From JANWVO01 sp964458495 (lineage in GTDB: Bacteria > Acidobacteriota > Terriglobia > Bryobacterales > Bryobacteraceae), in contig CAYWJB010000006.1 of assembly GCA_964458495.1 (NCBI GenBank), positions 62,001-126,000 of the forward strand: a stretch of DNA of 64,000 bases, written 5' to 3'. A model generated the notes under the pieces. The model did no database searches, was not told the origin of the DNA, and worked only from the letters and a program-made list of their open reading frames with translations. The position numbers and the translations under genes were made by a program. Position 1 is the stretch's first letter. Every line of letters begins with the position of its first letter. Shown here one piece after another: positions 8,255-17,555 of this stretch.

Positions 8255-9529
8255 CTACTCGCTGTAATTCACGCGGAAGCGCTCGTTGCGGGCCCGGCCC
8301 TCGATGAAAATCGAACGCACGCGGTTCGCGTCGCGCAGCAGGATGCGGGCGCGCGCGTCTACCGGCGCGGCGTCGCCGCGGTTGATGCCTTCCATCAAGC
8401 GTGCCTCGATCGCGTCTGCAGCCACGCGTTCCAGCCGGCCGCGGAACTGCAGCGTATCGCCGCCGAAGGCGGATTCGAAGCGGATCTGCACCTCGCCGTT
8501 GCTGCGGTCGGCGAACACGGAGGCGCCGCGCAGGTCATAGCCCTGGCCGGCGTCCACGGAGAACATCCCGCGCCCGCGCCCGCTGTAGGAAAACGTGTTG
8601 CCCCAGCCGGAACCCCAGCCGCCGCCCCATGGGGACCCGCCGCCCCATCCCGAGCTGCCGCCCCAACCGGATCCGGATCCGCTGCCCCAGCCCGTGCCGG
8701 GTCCGCCGGTCCAGCCCGTGCCGCCGCGCCACTCCAGATCGAAGGTGTAGCCTTCGCGCCCTCCTTGCGGATCCTCAATCCGAACAATGGCAAGACCGCG
8801 GTTGTTGCTCGGCTCGGCCACCAGTTCCTGCCGCCCGCGCCCGTCGATGCCGCGGAAGCGGAACTCGCCCGGGTTGGCGGGAAGAGGTCCCGTGCAATCC
8901 AGCCGCCTCCACGAGGCAGGCTGCCCGCTCACCGTCCGGATCTCGCCCGTGTCTCCGCGAATCCCCACCTCGGCCACGCCGTCCACTTCCACCTCCGCCG
9001 TGCACTTGCCCCGGTCCCCGCTCCCGCCCCGGATGTTGGCCCGAATCGTGGCCGCAGGCGAGCCGCTGAACTGCGGTTCGCGGTCCCGCCGCCAGCCTCC
9101 CGCGCGGCCTCCGGCGTTCCAGTCCGCGCCCGCGCGCCACTCGATGTCGAATGTGTATCCCTCGCGCCCGCCCTGCGGATCTTCGATCCTCACCACCGCA
9201 AGCCCGCGGTTGTTGCGCGGATCGGTGATCAGCGTCTGGCGGCCGCGCCCGTCGACGCCTTTGAAACGGAAATCAGCGAAGCTCGACGGCATCGGCCCGG
9301 TGCAATCCAGGCGTCGCCACGTGGCCGGCTGCCCGCTCAGCGTGCGGATGCGGCCTTCGCTGCCCTGGATGCCGACTTCGGCGACGCCGTCGACCTCCAC
9401 TTCGGCGGTGCATTTGCCACGATCCGCGCTGCCACTGCCACGAATGTTCATCTGGATCACAGCTTCCGGGCCCTGCCAGCCCTGGCCGAACAGCAGCCCG
9501 CCGGCCAGCAGCAGGAATGTGGTTTTCAT
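8255..9529 (-). CDS. Secreted protein with a duplicated module and Gly/Trp/Ser-rich linker
   Basis: A 424-residue exported protein of unknown function. A signal peptide (MKTTFLLLAGGLLFG) is followed by two near-identical modules of about 110 residues. Each runs from DRGKCTAEVEVDGVAEVGI through SGQPA(T/S)WRRLDCTGP to RIEDPQGGREGYTFD and has one conserved Cys pair. A linker of about 50 residues rich in G, W and S (GWGGSSGWGGGSPWGGGWG) leads to a C-terminal domain with a basic, beta-rich look. The ATG at 9529 is chosen over an upstream one because GGAGGACCCGT precedes it and it starts the signal peptide. A surface or matrix role is plausible but inferred only. Confidence 0.75.
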   Translation of the reverse strand: MKTTFLLLAGGLLFGQGWQGPEAVIQMNIRGSGSADRGKCTAEVEVDGVAEVGIQGSEGRIRTLSGQPATWRRLDCTGPMPSSFADFRFKGVDGRGRQTLITDPRNNRGLAVVRIEDPQGGREGYTFDIEWRAGADWNAGGRAGGWRRDREPQFSGSPAATIRANIRGGSGDRGKCTAEVEVDGVAEVGIRGDTGEIRTVSGQPASWRRLDCTGPLPANPGEFRFRGIDGRGRQELVAEPSNNRGLAIVRIEDPQGGREGYTFDLEWRGGTGWTGGPGTGWGSGSGSGWGGSSGWGGGSPWGGGWGSGWGNTFSYSGRGRGMFSVDAGQGYDLRGASVFADRSNGEVQIRFESAFGGDTLQFRGRLERVAADAIEARLMEGINRGDAAPVDARARILLRDANRVRSIFIEGRARNERFRVNYSE

Positions 9530-9586
9530 ACGGGTCCTCCTTCTGCGCTTCAAACGGCCGGACGCGCGCGCCCGCGCCCGCGTTTC

Positions 9587-10471
9587 TCAGTAAATCGGCT
9601 CACTCACGCGGTGGCCATACCGGTTGCTCTGCGCGATCCGCACGAAGTACGAATGCACGGCCTCCACCACGTCGCGAATCGGGTTCGCATTTCCTGCCGT
9701 CAGGCTGCACATCACGGACAAAATATACGGCCGCCCCTCCAGAAATACGATCCCCGCCTCCGTTCGCACTCCCGGCACCCCGCCGGGCTTGGAAGCTGAA
9801 ACCACTCCACGCGGCAGCGCCGCACGAAAATCCGCCTGCACCAGCTTCAGGATCTCCATCATCCGCCGCGATGCATTCCGGCTGATCAGCCGCTCGCGGT
9901 AGATGAACTCGAACAGCCGCGCCATCTCCAGCGGCGTCGACGTGTTCTCCTCGTTCCGCTTCGCCGCCGCCCCGTCCATCATCACCCGCCGCAGCCGCGT
10001 CGCCCGCAAACCCAGCTGCGCCATCAGCTGGTTCACGTTGTCCATCCCCACCAGCGCGATCACCTTGTTCGTCGCCGTGTTGTCCGAGTCGCGGATCATC
10101 AGCGTCAGCAGCTCTTCCAGCGTCAACGCCAGCGGCTGCGCGCCCAGCCGCGCGTCCAGCGTTCCGCTGCCCCCCGCCTTGTCTTTATCTGTCAGCTCCA
10201 CTTTCTGGTCCAGCGACAGCGCGCCGCTCTCGATCTTCTGAAACGCCGCCGCCAGCACCGGAACCTTGATCAGGCTCGCTTGCGCCGTCACAAGGTCCCC
10301 GTTCAACGAAAGCGTGCGCCCGCTGGTCACATCGATTACCGCTACCCCCATCACGCCGTCGAACCTCTGATCGATCTGCCGCAGCTTCTCCATCAGCTTC
10401 GACTCCAGCAATCCCGCCGGATCCTGAGCCAGCAGCGGCAAGGCGAGCAAGAATGCAGCCAAAGTCCTCAC
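9587..10471 (-). CDS. Class A beta-lactamase fold serine hydrolase, exported
   Basis: A 294-residue protein with a signal peptide (MRTLAAFLLALPLLAQ). It has the class A layout: S66-L-I-K69 (SxxK), S129-D130-N131 (SDN), acidic residues E174/E175 in the omega-loop region, and K228-P229-G230 where enzymes usually have KTG. It is likely periplasmic and may hydrolyse beta-lactams or act on peptidoglycan; the KPG variant and divergent sequence make beta-lactam resistance uncertain. It is divergent from crcB, with 18 bp between the two start codons. Confidence 0.82.
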   Translation of the reverse strand: MRTLAAFLLALPLLAQDPAGLLESKLMEKLRQIDQRFDGVMGVAVIDVTSGRTLSLNGDLVTAQASLIKVPVLAAAFQKIESGALSLDQKVELTDKDKAGGSGTLDARLGAQPLALTLEELLTLMIRDSDNTATNKVIALVGMDNVNQLMAQLGLRATRLRRVMMDGAAAKRNEENTSTPLEMARLFEFIYRERLISRNASRRMMEILKLVQADFRAALPRGVVSASKPGGVPGVRTEAGIVFLEGRPYILSVMCSLTAGNANPIRDVVEAVHSYFVRIAQSNRYGHRVSEPIY

Positions 10472-10489
10472 GGGAGTAGCATATCGTTA

Positions 10490-10879
10490 GTGAACTATCT
10501 GTGGATCGCCGCGGGCGCGGCCCTGGGCGGCGTGCTCCGGTACTTTTTCTCTGGCGTGGCAGCCCGCCTCGCTGGAGAGACCTTCCCCTGGGGCACGCTG
10601 TTCGTCAATGTCACCGGATGCATCGTGATCGGGTTTTTCGTCTCGCTCACCGGTCCCGACGGTCGCCTGATCGTCCCGTCCAACGTGAGGCTGTTCGTCA
10701 TGACCGGCCTGTGCGGCGGCTACACGACGTTTTCCACCTTCAGTCTGGAGACGCTGCGGCTGATGCAGGACCGGGAATGGGCCTACGCGGGATGGAACAT
10801 TGCCTTGAGCATTGCACTCTGCCTGGCCGGCGTCTGGGCGGGCTATCAGGCCGCCGCTTTTCTCAATGAGAGGCTTTGA
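10490..10879 (+). CDS. crcB: Fluoride ion exporter CrcB/Fluc
   Basis: A 129-residue four-helix membrane protein that forms dimeric fluoride channels. Family hallmarks are GAALGGVLRYFFSG at the N-terminus, the asparagine in GTLFVNVTGC, and TGLCGGYTTFSTFS in TM3. A GTG start is chosen because translation from it gives the usual N-terminus; the frame is open further upstream but that part overlaps the divergent gene. The next gene (DUF190) starts five bases after its stop, a pairing seen in many genomes. I see no room for a fluoride riboswitch in the 18 bp before the start. Confidence 0.92.
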   Translation: MNYLWIAAGAALGGVLRYFFSGVAARLAGETFPWGTLFVNVTGCIVIGFFVSLTGPDGRLIVPSNVRLFVMTGLCGGYTTFSTFSLETLRLMQDREWAYAGWNIALSIALCLAGVWAGYQAAAFLNERL

Positions 10880-10884
10880 CTGCC

Positions 10885-11229
10885 ATGGAACTGCCTGAAG
10901 ACGCGATCCTCTTGCGCATCTTCCTCGGCGAAAACGACCGCTTCGGAAAACGCCCCCTCTACGAGGCCATCGTGCTGAAGGCGCGCGAACTCCATATGGC
11001 CGGGGCCACCGTGCTTCGCGGTCCCATGGGATTCGGCAAGACTTCGCGCCTGCACACGGCGAAGCTCGAGCGTCTCAGCGAGGACCTGCCGTTCATCATC
11101 GAGATCGTCGACTCGAAGGCGAAAATCGAAACGTTCCTCCCTGTCGTCGACGAAATGATCCGCGACAGCGGCTCCAGCGGGCTGGTGACATGGGAAGGCG
11201 TCAAGGTACTCCGCTACGGGCAGGCCTGA
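10885..11229 (+). CDS. DUF190 family protein
   Basis: A 114-residue cytosolic protein of the DUF190 family, recognised by LLRIFLGENDRFGKRPLYE at the N-terminus and MAGATVLRGPMGFG in the middle. The fold is PII-like. DUF190 genes often lie beside crcB, so a role in regulating or supporting fluoride export is inferred from context. ATG 10885 is preferred to an upstream TTG. The following large gene overlaps its end by 40 bp. Confidence 0.9.
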   Translation: MELPEDAILLRIFLGENDRFGKRPLYEAIVLKARELHMAGATVLRGPMGFGKTSRLHTAKLERLSEDLPFIIEIVDSKAKIETFLPVVDEMIRDSGSSGLVTWEGVKVLRYGQA

Positions 11230-13676
11230 CCGCCGGACTGGCGGCGCTCGCCATACTGGCCGCCGCCCTGGCCGCGCAGCATGGGCCGGCGCAGCCCGGA
11301 CAACGGCGCCAGCCCGCGCCGCTGCCCCAGCGCGAGGGGCCGCTCCGCAAGGCCCAACTCCTGTTGCGCGAAGGCAAGACTGAAGAGGCGCGCCGCGAAT
11401 TGCAGCGCCTTGTTCAGGCGGGCAACCACGACGCCATGACCTGGTATCAGCTCGCCCGAAGCTACCTGCTCGACTTCTACTCGGGGACGGATTACTCGAA
11501 ACGCCGGACGGCGCTGAACCTCGCGATGGAAGCGTTGAGCACGGCGCTGAAGCGCGACCCCGATCACATTCCCTCCCTGAAAGCCAAGGCGGTGATTCAT
11601 GCCCGTGCAGAGCTGCTCTACTACGACCCGAACCTGGCATTTGAGCTGGCTGCGCGCGTGGCGAAACTGGAGCCGAACGCCTACGGCTTCCTCCTGAACC
11701 TCTCCGACTGGATGAGCGGAGAAGTCCGGTTCTCGCAGGACACCGGCCACCGCGTGCCACATGACCCCCTGCTGGGGCTCGACCGTTCCATCGATTTGCT
11801 GGAACAGGTCATCGACGGCTCGATGCCTTACAGCAACGAGGAGTTGACCGCACTGGCCACCATGGCCAAGACGCTCGTCCGCAGAGGCAACTTCCAGGAG
11901 TCTCTGCTCTATTTCCGGCAGGCGCTCGAGCGTACGAAGGAACCGGCGCTGGTTCAGGAGCTGATGCGCGAGATGGGAACGGCGTATTACCGGATGGGCG
12001 ATTACGGCGAAGCCGCGCGGCTCTTCTATCAGGTCCTCCAGGTCAACAACAACAACGTGGACCAGTGGCTGCTGAAAGTGGCCATGGATCAGTTGCCTGG
12101 CGAGCCGCCGCCGGTCCCGAAGCAGTTCCTGTTTCCGGCCCGCCCGCTGTTGCCCCGCGCAGGCGAGTTGCCGTTGCTTGAGTTCGAAGACATCGCTCCG
12201 CAGCTCGGCATAGACCGGTACGATGGCAACGGCACCGCCGCATGGGCGGACTATGACGGGGATGGCGATCTGGATCTGTTCGAAGCCGGCAGCGGCGAGT
12301 TCATCCGCGTGTTCCGCAATGAAGGACGCCGGTTCACCGATGCGACCGGCGAAACCGGACTGGCGGGCGTTGCCTCCGGTTACAGCCTGAACCTCGTCGA
12401 CTACGACAACGACGGGCGCCCCGACCTCTACATCTCCCTCAACGGCTGGAGCGGACCCATGAAGAACCGTCTCTTCCGCAACACGGGCGGGCGGTTCGAA
12501 GACGTGACGGACAAGTCCGGCGCGGGCGACCCGGGCAACGGCTTCGTCTCGCTCTGGGCCGATTTCGACAACGACGGCTGGCTCGACCTCGCCATCGCCA
12601 ACGGCGTCCTCAAGGACGGAAGCGTGCCCCAGATCTACCGCAACAACCGGGACGGCACCTTCACCAACATGACCCGCCAGGCCGGCATCGTCGAGCCGCC
12701 CGAATACGGGGCCATCGGCATGGCCCTCGGCGACTACGACCGCGACGGTCTTGTAGACATCCTCATCAATGGCCTCGATCCCGCTCCCAACCGCCTCTAC
12801 CGCAATCTCGGCAACTGGAAATTCCGCGACGTCGCCCGTGAGGCGGGCCTCGTGCAGCCGCCGCACAACGGCTTCGTCTGCTTCCTGTTCGACTACAACA
12901 ACGACGGGTGGCCCGATGCGCTCACGACGAGCCTCGCCGCCTGGGAGTCCGTCGTCGCCGCCCTGCGGCTGGACTATGTGGTGCCGAATACGCGCGTTCA
13001 CCCGGATTCCAGCCGCCTGTTTCGCAACAACCGCAACGGCACATTCACGGATGTGACGTTCGAGGCCGGGCTGCATTTTCCCATCGGGGTGATGGGGGCC
13101 GGCGTGGCCGACCTGGACAACGATGGCTTCCTCGACCTCTATCTCGGCGTGGGCGACCCGCAAATGTCGCGCCTCGAACCGAACCGCTTCTTCCGCAACA
13201 ACGGCGATGGCACGTTCAGCGATCTGACCGATTTTGTGAAATTCCAGCGCCCTGGCAACAAGGGTCACGGCGTCGCTTTTGTCGACTGGGAAGAGGACGG
13301 AGACCTGGACATTTACGCCCAGATCGGCGGACATTATCCGGGGGATTTCGCGCGAAACGCCTTTTACCGAAACCTGAAGGCAAGTCGCAATGGCTGGATT
13401 CAAGTGGATCTCAAGGCCGTCACATCCAACCGCGGCGCCGTGGGCGCCCGGTTGACCCTTCGCTCGGGCGATCTCCTCGTCTACCGCGAGGTCAAGGGAA
13501 GCGAGGGCTTCGGCGCCACCAGCCAGCAACGGCAGCACTTCGGCATCGGCCCCGGGAAAACCATCGATTCGCTCGAAATCCGCTGGCCCGGCGGAGCCGT
13601 GCAGAAGATTGAGCGCCTCGACCCCAATCAGATCATCGAAGTGGAAGAGGGCCGCGGGTGGCGGCGCGTGAAGTGA
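11190..13676 (+). CDS. TPR plus FG-GAP/ASPIC-UnbV repeat protein, exported
   Basis: An 828-residue exported protein. After a signal segment (LTAGLAALAILAAALAAQ) comes a TPR-like helical region (about residues 45-310). This is followed by an FG-GAP/VCBS beta-propeller region (about 335-720) in which DYDxDGxxD calcium-binding motifs recur, for example DYDGDGDLD and DYDNDGRPD. The C-terminal ASPIC/UnbV domain contains TSNRGAVGARLTLRSGD. Such proteins resemble vertebrate CRTAC1, are abundant in acidobacteria and planctomycetes, and have no known function. The start overlaps the DUF190 gene by 40 bp. The neighbour downstream is a second member without the TPR part. Confidence 0.85.
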   Translation: MGRRQGTPLRAGLTAGLAALAILAAALAAQHGPAQPGQRRQPAPLPQREGPLRKAQLLLREGKTEEARRELQRLVQAGNHDAMTWYQLARSYLLDFYSGTDYSKRRTALNLAMEALSTALKRDPDHIPSLKAKAVIHARAELLYYDPNLAFELAARVAKLEPNAYGFLLNLSDWMSGEVRFSQDTGHRVPHDPLLGLDRSIDLLEQVIDGSMPYSNEELTALATMAKTLVRRGNFQESLLYFRQALERTKEPALVQELMREMGTAYYRMGDYGEAARLFYQVLQVNNNNVDQWLLKVAMDQLPGEPPPVPKQFLFPARPLLPRAGELPLLEFEDIAPQLGIDRYDGNGTAAWADYDGDGDLDLFEAGSGEFIRVFRNEGRRFTDATGETGLAGVASGYSLNLVDYDNDGRPDLYISLNGWSGPMKNRLFRNTGGRFEDVTDKSGAGDPGNGFVSLWADFDNDGWLDLAIANGVLKDGSVPQIYRNNRDGTFTNMTRQAGIVEPPEYGAIGMALGDYDRDGLVDILINGLDPAPNRLYRNLGNWKFRDVAREAGLVQPPHNGFVCFLFDYNNDGWPDALTTSLAAWESVVAALRLDYVVPNTRVHPDSSRLFRNNRNGTFTDVTFEAGLHFPIGVMGAGVADLDNDGFLDLYLGVGDPQMSRLEPNRFFRNNGDGTFSDLTDFVKFQRPGNKGHGVAFVDWEEDGDLDIYAQIGGHYPGDFARNAFYRNLKASRNGWIQVDLKAVTSNRGAVGARLTLRSGDLLVYREVKGSEGFGATSQQRQHFGIGPGKTIDSLEIRWPGGAVQKIERLDPNQIIEVEEGRGWRRVK

Positions 13677-13711
13677 ACCGGGCGCCTCGCATGCGGCACA
13701 ATGGGCCAGAG

Positions 13712-15358
13712 ATGACTTTCCGGCAAGCGTGGTGGGTGCTTGGGTTCGCGGCCTTGGCCGGTGCCGCCCTGTTGCGTGCCCCTGCCGGCGCGCAGGACCC
13801 CGCCCCGGAACCGTTCGAGGAGCTGCGCGGCGCCGTTCCCTTCGTGCTGCGCAACGCCGCCACGCCCGAAAAGCACCAGATTGAAACCATGCCCGGCGGC
13901 GTCGCCGTCTTCGACTACGACAACGACGGTCTGCTGGACATCTATTTCCTCAACGGCGCCCCGCAGCCTTCGCTCGTCAAGTCCGGCCCGGAGTGGTGGA
14001 ACCGCCTGTACCGGAACCTGGGAAACTGGCGCTTCGAAGACGTGACGGAAAAAGCCGGCCTCCAGGGTGAGGGCTACGGCATGGGCGTGGCTGCCGGCGA
14101 CTACGACAACGACGGCTGGACCGACCTGCTCGTCACCAGCGTCCATCTCAGCCGCCTGTACCGCAACCGCGGGGACGGGACCTTCGAGGACGTGACGAAA
14201 AAGGCCGGTATCCCCGCCACCCGCTGGCCCATCTCCGCCGGCTGGTTTGACATGGACAACGACGGCGACCTCGACCTGTTCCTCGTGAATTACTGTGTCT
14301 GGGACCCGAAAACGGAGCCATTTTGCGGCGATAAGAGGGCCGGATACCGGACGTATTGCCACCCGAAATACTACGAAGGATTGGCCAATACTCTGCTCAG
14401 AAACAACGGCGACGGGACCTTCACAGACATCTCCAAAACTGCCGGTATTTCGCAGAAAATCGGCAAAGGAATGTCCATCGTCTTCGCCGATTACAACAAC
14501 GACGGGCTCATGGACGTCCTTGTCACCAACGACACCGTACCCAATTTCCTGTTCCGCAACGACGGCAACGGGCGCTTCACCGAAACCGGCTTCGCCGCCG
14601 GCATCGCCATCGCCGACGACGGCAAGATCCTGTCCACCATGGGCGCCGAATTCCGCGACCTCGACAACGACGGCTGGCCCGATATTTTCGTCACGGCGCT
14701 GGCCAACGAGACTTTCCCGTTGTTTCGCAACCTCGGCAATGGCGTCTTCCAGGACGTCACTTACCGCAGCCGCATCGGCGCAGCCTCGCTCCCGCACAGC
14801 GGGTGGAGCCTCGGCGTGGCGGACTTCGACCTCGACGGCTGGAAAGACATCTTCACCGCCAACGGGGACGTGCAGGACAACACCGAGCTGTTCTCCAGCC
14901 GCGCCTCGAAGCAGCAAAACCAGCTGTTTCTTAACGTCAACGGCAAGACCTTCGCCAGCACGCTGTTCGGCACGCGCGCCCAGCACCGGGGCGTCGCTCT
15001 CGGGGATCTCGATGGCGACGGGCGCATCGACGCCGCCGTCAGCGTGCTCAACGAGCCGGCCAAGCTCTACCGCAACCGCCTCGGCGAGGGCAGGAACTGG
15101 GTGGCGCTCCGGCTGAAGGGCGTGACGAGCAACCGCGACGCCATCGGCGCCAAGGTTCGCGTGACGGCAGGCGGGCTCAACCAGTCCAACCACGTCTCCA
15201 CGTCGACCGGCTACCAGTGCTCGAGCGAGAAGACGCTGCGCTTCGGCCTGGGGGATGCCGCAAAGGCGGAAGAAGTGGAGATCACCTGGCCCACGGGGAA
15301 GAAACAAACCCTCCGCAACGTGCCTGCGGGCCGCGTCATCGAGGTGACGGAGGAGTGA
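13712..15358 (+). CDS. FG-GAP/ASPIC-UnbV repeat protein (CRTAC1-like), exported
   Basis: A 548-residue exported protein of the same class as the preceding gene. A signal peptide (WWVLGFAALAGAALLRAPAGA) is followed by FG-GAP/VCBS repeats with DYDNDGLLD, DMDNDGDLDLF and similar calcium-binding loops, then a C-terminal ASPIC/UnbV domain with TSNRDAIGAKVRV and ending RVIEVTEE. ATG 13712 is used because it directly precedes the signal peptide; a GTG at 13658 is in frame. The tandem arrangement with the previous gene, 35 bp apart, suggests duplication and co-expression. Its 3' end overlaps the convergent TPR gene by 23 bp. Confidence 0.85.
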   Translation: MTFRQAWWVLGFAALAGAALLRAPAGAQDPAPEPFEELRGAVPFVLRNAATPEKHQIETMPGGVAVFDYDNDGLLDIYFLNGAPQPSLVKSGPEWWNRLYRNLGNWRFEDVTEKAGLQGEGYGMGVAAGDYDNDGWTDLLVTSVHLSRLYRNRGDGTFEDVTKKAGIPATRWPISAGWFDMDNDGDLDLFLVNYCVWDPKTEPFCGDKRAGYRTYCHPKYYEGLANTLLRNNGDGTFTDISKTAGISQKIGKGMSIVFADYNNDGLMDVLVTNDTVPNFLFRNDGNGRFTETGFAAGIAIADDGKILSTMGAEFRDLDNDGWPDIFVTALANETFPLFRNLGNGVFQDVTYRSRIGAASLPHSGWSLGVADFDLDGWKDIFTANGDVQDNTELFSSRASKQQNQLFLNVNGKTFASTLFGTRAQHRGVALGDLDGDGRIDAAVSVLNEPAKLYRNRLGEGRNWVALRLKGVTSNRDAIGAKVRVTAGGLNQSNHVSTSTGYQCSSEKTLRFGLGDAAKAEEVEITWPTGKKQTLRNVPAGRVIEVTEE

Positions 15359-16049
15359 GGCGCGCGCGGATCTTCGAGCGCAAAACGAATGCCTCCTCGT
15401 AGTCCGGCTTCAGCTCCAGAGCCCGCTCCACCACGCGCAGTGCTTCTGCCAGACGGTCGCACTGCGAGAGCGCGAAGGCGAGTTCGAACCGCGCTTCGGG
15501 AGTCTCCGGCTGCTGTGCGGCTTCGGCCACCGGCACGGCCTCCGCGGCGCGACCCTGGCGCGTGAGGAAGCGCGCATAGGCCAGATGCGCCGCTTGCCGC
15601 CCCGCGTCCTTCCTCCGGATGGCGGATCGGAACCACCGCTCGGCCTCGTCAAAGCGAAGCAGCGCTTCGTGGCACTGCCCGAGCGCCGCCTCCACGCGGC
15701 CCTTCACCGGATCGTGGCGCAGCGCCCGCTCGAGCGGCTCGATCGCCTTTTCGTACAAGTCGGCGGCATAGTAGGCGCGCCCCAGGTAGTAGCAGACATC
15801 GGCTAGCTCCGGGGCGAGACTGCAGGCGCGGCGGAACGGTTCTATCGAGCCGTGATAGTCCTCGATTTTCGCGTGCGCCGCCCCGAGCGCCTTCCAGTAC
15901 TGCGCGTTGTCCGGAGAGAGCCGCGCAGCTTCAGCGAAGTACGGGATGGCGTCCGCCGCGCGGTTCTGCGCGAACAGCGCCAGCCCTTTTTCGTAGGCCG
16001 CCTGCGCCTCCGGCGGGGCGAGCATCAGAACCGCAACCAGAATCGTCAT
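15336..16049 (-). CDS. TPR repeat protein, exported
   Basis: A 237-residue protein with a short N-terminal hydrophobic segment (MTILVAVLMLAPPEAQA), probably a signal peptide, followed by about five to six tetratricopeptide repeats, e.g. AQYWKALGAAHAKIEDYHGS and ADVCYYLGRAYYAADLYEKA. TPRs mediate protein-protein contacts; the partner is unknown. The gene is divergent from the sulfatase (69 bp between starts). A much longer frame is open upstream on this strand, but it is antisense to the sulfatase and is not a gene. Confidence 0.8.
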   Translation of the reverse strand: MTILVAVLMLAPPEAQAAYEKGLALFAQNRAADAIPYFAEAARLSPDNAQYWKALGAAHAKIEDYHGSIEPFRRACSLAPELADVCYYLGRAYYAADLYEKAIEPLERALRHDPVKGRVEAALGQCHEALLRFDEAERWFRSAIRRKDAGRQAAHLAYARFLTRQGRAAEAVPVAEAAQQPETPEARFELAFALSQCDRLAEALRVVERALELKPDYEEAFVLRSKIRARLTPPSPR

Positions 16050-16118
16050 CCGCAACTCGAGTGTAGCGCCTGCTTCTCCGTGCCGCAGCCGCCGTCCCCG
16101 AGGACTAGAATCAAGGGC

Positions 16119-17555
16119 GTGCTGCGAAGGGACTTCCTGCTCTCCACTCTCGGCGCTGCTGCCGCCGAAGGCGCCGCGGCGCCGCCGAACATCCTGTTCA
16201 TCATGTCGGACGATCACGCCGCCCACGCGATTTCCGCCTATGGCAGCCGCATCAACCGCACGCCGAACATCGACCGCATTGCCCGGGGCGGCGCGCGCTT
16301 CGACAACTGCTTCTGCACGAACTCGATCTGCACGCCTTCGCGCGCCACGATCCTCACCGGCCAATACAGCCACGTCAACGGCGTCAAAACGCTGCTCGAT
16401 CCGCTCGACCCCGCGAGTCCCAATGCCGCCAAAGAACTCCGGGCGGCGGGCTACGCCACGGCCATCATCGGCAAGTGGCACCTCCACAAAGAACCGTCCG
16501 GCTTTGATTACTGGAACATCCTCCCCGGACAAGGCGCCTATCACGACCCGGAGTTCATCGAGATGGGCGCGCGCAAGAAGCACTCCGGCTACTGCACCGA
16601 TCTCATCGGGGACTTCACCGTGGATTGGATCAAACGCCGTCCCCGCGGCAAGCCGTTTTTCCTGATGTCCCACCACAAGGCGCCCCACCGCAACTGGCAG
16701 CCGCCGGCCAGGTACGCGCACTTGTTCGATGGAGAAACGATCCCGGAGCCCGACAACCTGTTGGATGACTACGCCGGACGCTCCCCGGCGGCCCGCCGCG
16801 CGAAGATGCGCGTCGGCGAGCACATGATGCGCTCCGATCTCAAGACGGACTTTCCCCCGGAACTGCAAGGCAACGCGCTGCGCCGCTGGGCCTACCAGCT
16901 CTACATCAAGGACTACCTGCGTTGTGTGCAGAGTGTGGACGACAACGTGGGCCGCGTCCTCGACTGCCTGCGCGAGGAGGGCATCGAGCAGGACACTGTA
17001 GTGATTTACACCTCCGACCAGGGTTTCTTCCTCGGTGATCACGGCTGGTACGACAAGCGATTCATGTACGAGGAATCCCTGCGGATGCCCTTCCTGATGA
17101 GGTACCCGCGGGAAATCCGTCCCGGCACGGTGAACCGCGACATCGTGCTGAACCTCGATTTCGCTCCGCTCTTTCTTGACTACGCCGGCCTCCGGACGCC
17201 CTCCTGGATGCAGGGGCGCAGCTTCCGCTCCAATGCCGCCGGGCGCACCCCGCGCGATTGGCGGCGCTCCATGTATTACCGCTACTGGATGCACCTGGAT
17301 GGCGACCACGAAGTGACGGCTCACTACGGCGTGCGCACGCTCACCCACAAGCTGGTCTATTACTACGGCAAGCCACTGGACGCCTCCGGCAGCCGCAAGG
17401 AAGAGACGCCGCCCGAATGGGAGTTGTTTGATCTGCGCAAAGACCCCCGCGAAATGCGCAACGCCGCCGGCGACCCGGCCTATGCAGAGACGCTCGCGTC
17501 GCTTCAGAAAGAGCTCGCGCGGCTCCAGCGGCTTTACGGGGACACGCCCGCCTGA
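16119..17555 (+). CDS. Type I sulfatase, exported
   Basis: A 478-residue sulfatase. The GTG start gives a twin-arginine-like leader (LRRDFLLSTLGAAAAEGAAA). Metal-binding SDDH (30-33) and the formylglycine signature C71-T-P-S-R75 followed by ATILTGQ are present, so the cysteine type is predicted, needing a formylglycine-generating enzyme. DQGFFLGDHGWYDK supplies the C-terminal metal ligands. It probably removes sulfate from polysaccharides in the periplasm; the substrate is not evident. Upstream in-frame codons overlap the divergent TPR gene. The 3' end overlaps DUF2891 by 22 bp. Confidence 0.92.
   Translation: MLRRDFLLSTLGAAAAEGAAAPPNILFIMSDDHAAHAISAYGSRINRTPNIDRIARGGARFDNCFCTNSICTPSRATILTGQYSHVNGVKTLLDPLDPASPNAAKELRAAGYATAIIGKWHLHKEPSGFDYWNILPGQGAYHDPEFIEMGARKKHSGYCTDLIGDFTVDWIKRRPRGKPFFLMSHHKAPHRNWQPPARYAHLFDGETIPEPDNLLDDYAGRSPAARRAKMRVGEHMMRSDLKTDFPPELQGNALRRWAYQLYIKDYLRCVQSVDDNVGRVLDCLREEGIEQDTVVIYTSDQGFFLGDHGWYDKRFMYEESLRMPFLMRYPREIRPGTVNRDIVLNLDFAPLFLDYAGLRTPSWMQGRSFRSNAAGRTPRDWRRSMYYRYWMHLDGDHEVTAHYGVRTLTHKLVYYYGKPLDASGSRKEETPPEWELFDLRKDPREMRNAAGDPAYAETLASLQKELARLQRLYGDTPA

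Noticed and set aside
10472..10489. Fluoride riboswitch before crcB
   Set aside because: Only 18 bp separate the divergent start codons and no crcB-motif fold is visible.
15852..16118. Upstream extension of the sulfatase frame
   Set aside because: It is antisense to the TPR gene, and the GTG at 16119 directly precedes an export signal.
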